A model generated the notes under the pieces. That model did no database searches. It saw nothing but the letters and a program-made list of their open reading frames with translations, and had not been told where the DNA came from. From Chara braunii (lineage: Eukaryota; Streptophyta; Charophyceae; Charales; Characeae): DNA of 20,616 bases. Positions 16,861-20,616 of the stretch are shown here, piece after piece (position 1 is the stretch's first letter; each line of letters opens with the position of its first letter). Location of the stretch: assembly GCA_003427395.1 (NCBI GenBank), contig BFEA01000601.1, forward strand, positions 171,160 to 191,775, given 5' to 3'. A program made the position numbers and the translations under genes.

Positions 16861-18215
16861 AAGTTTGGCATATCTAGCGATCTAACTCGATCATTGGTGG
16901 AAGCCTATCAGCAAGATCTAGTTATGTCTGAGATCATCCGTATCCAAGCAAAGGACAAAAAGACTTTGGACGAATTTACGACGGTAGACGGCTTGCTGTT
17001 TCTTGAGAAGGCAGGGAATAAAAGGTTATGTGTTCCCAGTAGTGAGTCGTTGCGTAGTTTATTTTTAGGAGAATGCCATGATGCAACTGCTCATTTTGGA
17101 TACAAGAGACATCAGCAAACTTAGTACAGAGATTATGGTGGCCCTCTATGATGCTAGATGCAAAACACTACGTGGAAACTGCCAGGTTTGCCAAAGGGAC
17201 AAACCTAGGACTCGGGCACCGCTTGGGCTCATCAAGCCCTTGCCGATTCCTGAAGGACCTGGTCAGAGTGTGTCCATGGACTTCATGGATACTCTTGTGA
17301 CCAGTAAGTCCGGCAAAAGGCACATCTTCGTAATAGTGGACCGGACCTGGTCAGAGCGTGTCCATGGACTTCATGGATACTCTTGTGCCCAGTAAGTCCG
17401 GCAAAAGGCACATCTTCGTAATAGTGGACCGCTTTACTAAGTATGCAAGACTAATCGCGATGCCAGAAACAGCTAAAACCGACTACGTCATCAAACTGTT
17501 TATGGATAATTGGGTACGCGATTTCGGTTTGCCTACGTCTATCGTTAGTGATAGGGATGTGAGATTCACAAGTGAACTGTGGCAGTCAACCACTGAACAG
17601 ATGGGCACAAAACTCCAAATGACCTCAGGGAATCACCCCGAGTCAAATGGCCAGGCAGAACAGATGAACCAGGTAGTACAGCACCTGCTTCGGCATTATA
17701 TTAAGCCAAGTCAGGATGACTGGGACGAGAAGTTACCTCTCGTCGCCAGCCTATACAACAATGTTGTGCACATTACTACCGGTATGACTCCCAACCAGTT
17801 ACATCTTGGTTGGAAGCCCCGAACTACCCTTGACTTTCTGCTCCCGGAAAGAGAACCTACTGCAGCACCCGACAGCATAGAGTTTGCTGTAAACTATGAA
17901 CAGATGCTGCAGCAGGCCGTTGAACATATTAGGAAAGCTCAGGAAGCAATGATTGCATCTGAGATTAAGCATAGACGGCCCTCTAACTTTCAGGTAGGAG
18001 ACAGAGTTTGGGTTAAGTCTGCTGAGCTAGGTCAGGATTTAGGCATATCCCGTAAACTAATGCCACAATACTTTGGGCCCTGAGAGATCCTAGACATTGT
18101 AGGAGATCAACCGGATGGGCCTTCATACGTGATTCGCATCCCGCCTCACTTACGCACATACCCTGTTTTCCATGCTTCCAAGTTGGCACCTTTCGCTGCT
18201 ACAGAGAAGTTTCCT
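16861..18215 (+). pseudogene. pol: Integrase of element B, disrupted by an 88-bp tandem duplication
   Basis: The HHCC domain is split: GECHDATAHFGYKR in frame 1 (17070-17110) and CQVCQRDK in frame 2 (17185-17210). The core begins in frame 2, but an 88-bp direct duplication (17255-17430) shifts it to frame 3. There SMDFMDTLVPSKSGK gives the first Asp (17367-17369), SDRDVRFTS the second (17550-17552) and HPESNGQAE the Glu (17658-17660). The C-terminal domain reads NFQVGDRVWVKS and a GPY/F-type FGP followed by TGA (18081-18083), then YPVFHASKLAPF. The 241-codon frame 17358-18083 is the longest intact piece. All three acidic residues are present in it. Confidence 0.9.
17255..17430 (+). repeat. 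88-bp tandem duplication inside integrase B
   Basis: Copies 17255-17342 and 17343-17430 differ at two of 88 positions (T/C and A/C). Each copy carries the first catalytic Asp of the DDE core. GGACC both starts and ends the unit, which suggests a microhomology event. 88 is not a multiple of three, so the duplication shifts the frame. Confidence 0.97.
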
Positions 18216-18475
18216 TCAAGAAAATCAATGCTGCCCCCAACCATGGACGGCGAGGTGGACATCGATCAGATTGTGGAGCATCGAATGATGCCTGTTCCTC
18301 GACCATCAGGCAGAGGGCGCCCTCCTAAACCGAGAATGCAGTATCGTGTGAGCTTCAGTCATCACCTTGATCCCAAGGAAGATCGCTGGTTCACACGAGA
18401 AGAACTCCTGAGAACAGCACCTCAAGTGATTGCAGGCTATGAAAGAGAACGAAAAGGGAAGATGCCTGCAGAATA
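18216..18475 (+). pseudogene. Chromodomain-like C-terminal tail of element B with AT-hook-like motif
   Basis: Frame 3 reads MDGEVDIDQIVEHRMM, GRGRPPKP (18309-18332), MQYRVSFSHH, DRWFTREELLRTAPQVIAGY, and ends at TAA 18474-18476. It aligns by eye with the tail of element A: MDG-x-x-IDxIV, GRGRP, QYxV, FTRxxLLxTAP. Chromovirus integrases end in a chromodomain that reads histone marks, but here the WKGY aromatic residues are absent and only one Trp remains. GRGRPPKP has the GRP core with basic and proline neighbours expected of an AT-hook. Minor-groove binding is inferred, not shown. Confidence 0.6.
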
Positions 18476-18501
18476 AGAGACTTCTCAAAGGACTAACGAA
18501 G

Positions 18502-18516
18502 TAAAGGAGGAGGGAA
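18502..18516 (+). promoter_or_regulatory. Polypurine tract of element B
   Basis: TAAAGGAGGAGGGAA directly abuts the TG of the 3' LTR. After the first T it is entirely purine, as required for plus-strand priming. Confidence 0.85.
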
Positions 18517-19505
18517 TGCGAGGCTCTGGGTCCTCGGCAGGCCTGACGGACCCCGGTTACAGTTGTGCCCGCCCTAAGTGAAGGCGGGCCTGATATTTCA
18601 CAAGAGGCCTTTGACTGTGAATTTCATATTTGGGGTACAGGCAGTTGCGACGCGCCAGTTGGTTGAAACAAACACAGGCCGAGCAGCAAAGACCATTCCA
18701 CGGCCTACCGGGCCTTTCCAAAGAATGCAGGCCCTGGGTGTGAATTGCAGCCTCATACACTGACAGTTGGGAGGCCCAACCGAACGAGGCCCAGTAGCTG
18801 CAGAGCAAAGGCAGCATCCTGGGGCCTTCCGGAAGCTTCTGGGCCCAGGCCAGTGCAGCCAGGCTGCGCGAGCAGGCCAGCTCTTTCCATAAAGGAAAGA
18901 GCTCTCCCCTGGCAGCCTCAGTCAGGCACTCGCATGCTGGCGGCAGCGCTGCTGGAGCAATTGCTCGTGGGTTGCTGCTAGCGCTGAGAGGCGAGGTGCA
19001 GCACGTGCGGTCGTGCAGGGAAGCAGGGCGTTGCTGAGGGCAGCGCCATAGCCCAGCCACCATAGCTGGTGGGCTTGGACTACAGTGAGGCGCATGAGTG
19101 ATCTTCGGGTGTAAGAAAGGACATGCGTGGGTGTAAAGTCAGGGAAGGGCGAAGGATGATGATGATGATGATGTGAGGGCACATACCTTGTATTGGCGAT
19201 GGTCTGCATAAGGACGACATCTTCAAGTACTTCGGGTTGCCGCTGATGCCAACAGTTGCATTGTCTACTAGTAGGGCTGTGTAGGAGTAGGCTGGGCGCT
19301 GAGCGCCAAGTAGGAGTGTGAAGGGACTGGACTCTTGTGTTGTGGTGGAGAGAGAAGCTCTCCTTGACATTGATTCTCAGTACTACGAGCCTCCATTGGT
19401 GTATTATTGGTGCAATGCTGTTCTCTGGACAGTGTGACTATCTGGCTTTCAATGTGATGGTGTGATCTGGAATTTGTCATCTCGCTGTTGCTTATTTTCC
19501 TTGCA
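18517..19505 (+). repeat. 3' LTR of element B
   Basis: 989 bp matching 10558-11555 with about 38 substitutions and five short indels by hand count. It includes the two hairpins and the (GAT)n run. It ends CTTGCA and is followed by the right TTAG duplication. Confidence 0.95.
18879..18903 (+). repeat. Perfect 10-bp hairpin in the 3' LTR of element B
   Basis: AGCTCTTTCC (18879-18888) and GGAAAGAGCT (18894-18903), with loop ATAAA. It is the counterpart of 10920-10943. Confidence 0.8.
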
Positions 19506-19509
19506 TTAG
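19506..19509. repeat. Right target-site duplication of element B (TTAG)
   Basis: It immediately follows the terminal CA of the 3' LTR and repeats 10554-10557. Confidence 0.75.
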
Positions 19510-19533
19510 TCTTTTATTTCAAAAAAAAAAAAC

Positions 19534-19677
19534 AAAGAGACGGGGGAGCTGCTTGTTCTGAGGTTCCCAACTTCCCGTTGGAATAGGAACCGGATTGAGC
19601 TTCCCGACTTGCCAGTGGAATAGTAACCGGATTGATGCTCCCCAGAATGGAACGGAGCCAGAACAGGGAGGTTGTGT

Positions 19678-19710
<33 letters not shown>

Positions 19711-20150
19711 AGGGGGAGCTGCTGGAGGCAGAGGGAGAGATGAAGAAAAGAGGTGAAATGTAGGCACAATAAGCATGAACGTAGAGGCCTGGTAGGGAGA
19801 TTACAGGACAACAAGATCACATGTAGGTGTAATATCCACAAATGCTCAGGGAAGATTGTGTGGGGGAAAGAGTGCTGGAGGCGGAGCGAGAGGGGAAGAA
19901 GGGGGAACGTAAGGGGCTGATAGGGTAATGGAATGGAGGCACAACAAGATGGAGTGTAGTGTGGAGGTGGAGAGAGAAAATGCAGTCACGGCAAGAAGAC
20001 ATGTACGTATAAGTAAAAAACGTTATCATATTCAGAAATGTTTAGGGGAGATTGTGGCAGTGCGGGGTGGTGGCGGGGAGGAGGAGCTACAGGCACAACA
20101 AAGACACAACAGGTTTACCAAGAATGTCATCACATGCACAAACGCTCAGA
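19534..20150 (+). repeat. Degenerate long-period repeat, about 160-195 bp per unit
   Basis: AAAGNGANGGGGGAGCTGCT occurs at 19534-19553 and 19704-19723 (17 of 20 identical). CTGGAGGC(A/G)GAG recurs near 19722 and 19873. AGGCACAA(T/C)AA recurs near 19760, 19936 and 20090. A CAAGA-ACATGTA block ending in AGATTGTG recurs at about 19810-19860 and 20000-20056. Spacing and order suggest three or four decayed copies of one unit. Confidence 0.45.
19564..19638 (+). repeat. Two tandem units of 37 and 38 bp
   Basis: Units 19564-19600 and 19601-19638 both begin TTCCC and contain TGGAATAG and AACCGGATTGA. They differ at about five positions and one indel. Confidence 0.85.
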
Positions 20151-20180
20151 ATAACATTTCCTGTTTCCCATTCGTTCTCT

Positions 20181-20209
20181 GAAGGCTGTACGTTGTGCCA
20201 TCAGCCTTC
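20181..20209. repeat. Short perfect inverted repeat
   Basis: GAAGGCTG (20181-20188) and CAGCCTTC (20202-20209) form an 8-bp stem with a 13-nt loop. Confidence 0.5.
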
Positions 20210-20288
20210 GAAACCTGCACTCTGAACCGTCACAAATCCAATTCGGAACGCCAGATGGACTCTGCATCCAGCTGAGCTAGGCTATGGA
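20198..20288 (-). other. Weak tRNA-like sequence on the minus strand
   Basis: On the minus strand TAGCTCAGCTGG (20268-20279) fits the pol III A-box pattern, and the adjoining bases can form a D-arm-like stem. A B-box-like GGTTTCGAAGGC lies at 20204-20215. The boxes are farther apart than in an intron-less tRNA, and no T-stem or anticodon stem pairs well. A decayed tRNA or a SINE head is possible. Confidence 0.2.
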
Positions 20289-20296
20289 GAATAGCC
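20280..20296. repeat. Short perfect hairpin
   Basis: GGCTAT (20280-20285) and ATAGCC (20291-20296), with a 5-nt loop, lie beside the tRNA-like sequence. Confidence 0.45.
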
Positions 20297-20384
20297 TCTG
20301 CATTGTGCGTCTGGGACCTTAGAGCCCATTGGTGGTAGTGTTCTGCAGTACAGGATTCTGAAGGCTAGCCTCCTGGAAGTCTCA

Positions 20385-20455
20385 CAATGACAAGGTTCTC
20401 CTGTTCCCAAACATTAGGCCCTTGTGACCGGTTTTTCAATGACACGGCTCTCCTG
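20385..20455 (+). repeat. Two 19-bp repeats 52 bp apart
   Basis: CAATGACA(A/C)GG(T/C)TCTCCTG occurs at 20385-20403 and 20437-20455, with two differences. Confidence 0.65.
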
Positions 20456-20616
20456 CCTACATTATGAAGGCATATGGCGAAGAACGAGTGACTTCGCAGC
20501 AAAGCAACGGTTTTCCTTTCGCTGCTACCCATGCAGAGGTGGCCAGTCTAACACCTCAGACTGATGGCACATAAAGTAACAATGCATCTGTCTGCTAATC
20601 ATTATAGTATGTGCAC

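Larger units (their letters stand above)
10558..19505 (+). mobile_element. Element B: structurally complete Ty3/gypsy LTR retrotransposon, 8.9 kb, coding-defective
   Basis: Two LTRs (10558-11555 and 18517-19505) begin TGCGAGGCTCT and end CTTGCA. They flank a PBS, a 1.26-kb leader, gag, protease, RT, RNase H, integrase, a chromodomain-like tail and a polypurine tract. A 4-bp duplication TTAG borders both ends (10554-10557, 19506-19509). A fifth T is ambiguous because it can belong to the LTR. By hand I count about 38 substitutions and five indels between the LTRs, about 4%, with transitions outnumbering transversions roughly 3-4 to 1. The gene set is therefore much younger than element A, although it holds at least seven stops and several frameshifts. 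Confidence 0.95.
19510..20616. other. Non-coding flank downstream of element B
   Basis: No recognisable gene. It holds an A12 run (19521-19532), a T22 run (19682-19703), two tandem 37/38-bp units, a purine-rich region with degenerate long-period repetition to about 20150, small inverted repeats, and a weak tRNA-like sequence on the minus strand. The 111-codon minus-strand frame (19506-19841) crosses the T22 and A12 runs, and the 84-codon frame at 19928-20182 lies in repeat. I treat both as chance. Confidence 0.6.

Noticed and set aside
1-20616. Host protein-coding gene, CRISPR array or bacterial operon
   Set aside because: Every convincing coding segment belongs to a retroelement. No spacer-repeat array or operon-like gene spacing is present.

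Overview
The window is eukaryotic, repeat-derived DNA. I find no host gene in it. Three retroelements and repeat fragments lie side by side, all on the + strand. The tRNA-iMet-type primer-binding site, the chromodomain-tailed Ty3/gypsy polyproteins and the LINE with a zf-RVT tail suggest a repeat-rich green-lineage genome. From memory of similar polyproteins I favour a charophyte alga such as Chara braunii. That is inference and was not checked.

Layout. (1) Positions 1 to about 6335: element A, an old Ty3/gypsy element cut at its 5' end by the window edge. It has a 5' LTR remnant, gag with an RG-rich stretch and a CCHC knuckle, protease, reverse transcriptase (RT), RNase H, integrase, a chromodomain-like tail, and a 3' LTR with a TATA box. 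(2) About 6336-10309: a LINE that appears to interrupt the 3' LTR of A. It keeps an APE-type endonuclease, a post-RT region, a zf-RVT zinc-binding region and an A15 tail, but the RT catalytic core is deleted. (3) 10310-10557: a short spacer with a 26-bp tandem duplication. (4) 10558-19505: element B, a structurally complete Ty3/gypsy element. It has two LTRs of about 1 kb (about 4% divergent by hand count), a 4-bp target duplication TTAG, a PBS, a 1.26-kb leader, gag, pol, a chromodomain-like tail and a polypurine tract. (5) 19506-20616: non-coding DNA with poly(A) and poly(T) runs, short tandem repeats, a degenerate long-period repeat and a weak tRNA-like sequence on the minus strand.

How the parts work together. 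In each gypsy element, Gag would form the particle, protease would process the polyprotein, RT and RNase H would copy RNA primed at the PBS, and integrase would insert the copy, with the chromodomain-like tail probably biasing the target site. None of the three elements can do this now. Frames are broken by many stops and indels, both gypsy proteases have lost the Gly of the active-site motif, integrase B carries an 88-bp frame-shifting duplication, and the LINE lacks its RT core.

The most interesting signals are an AT-hook-like GRGRP motif inside the chromodomain-like tail of both gypsy families, a TGA at the same GPY/F-motif position in both, an ATGA overlap between a 72-codon leader ORF and gag in B, and stop codons that mostly look like C:G to T:A changes.
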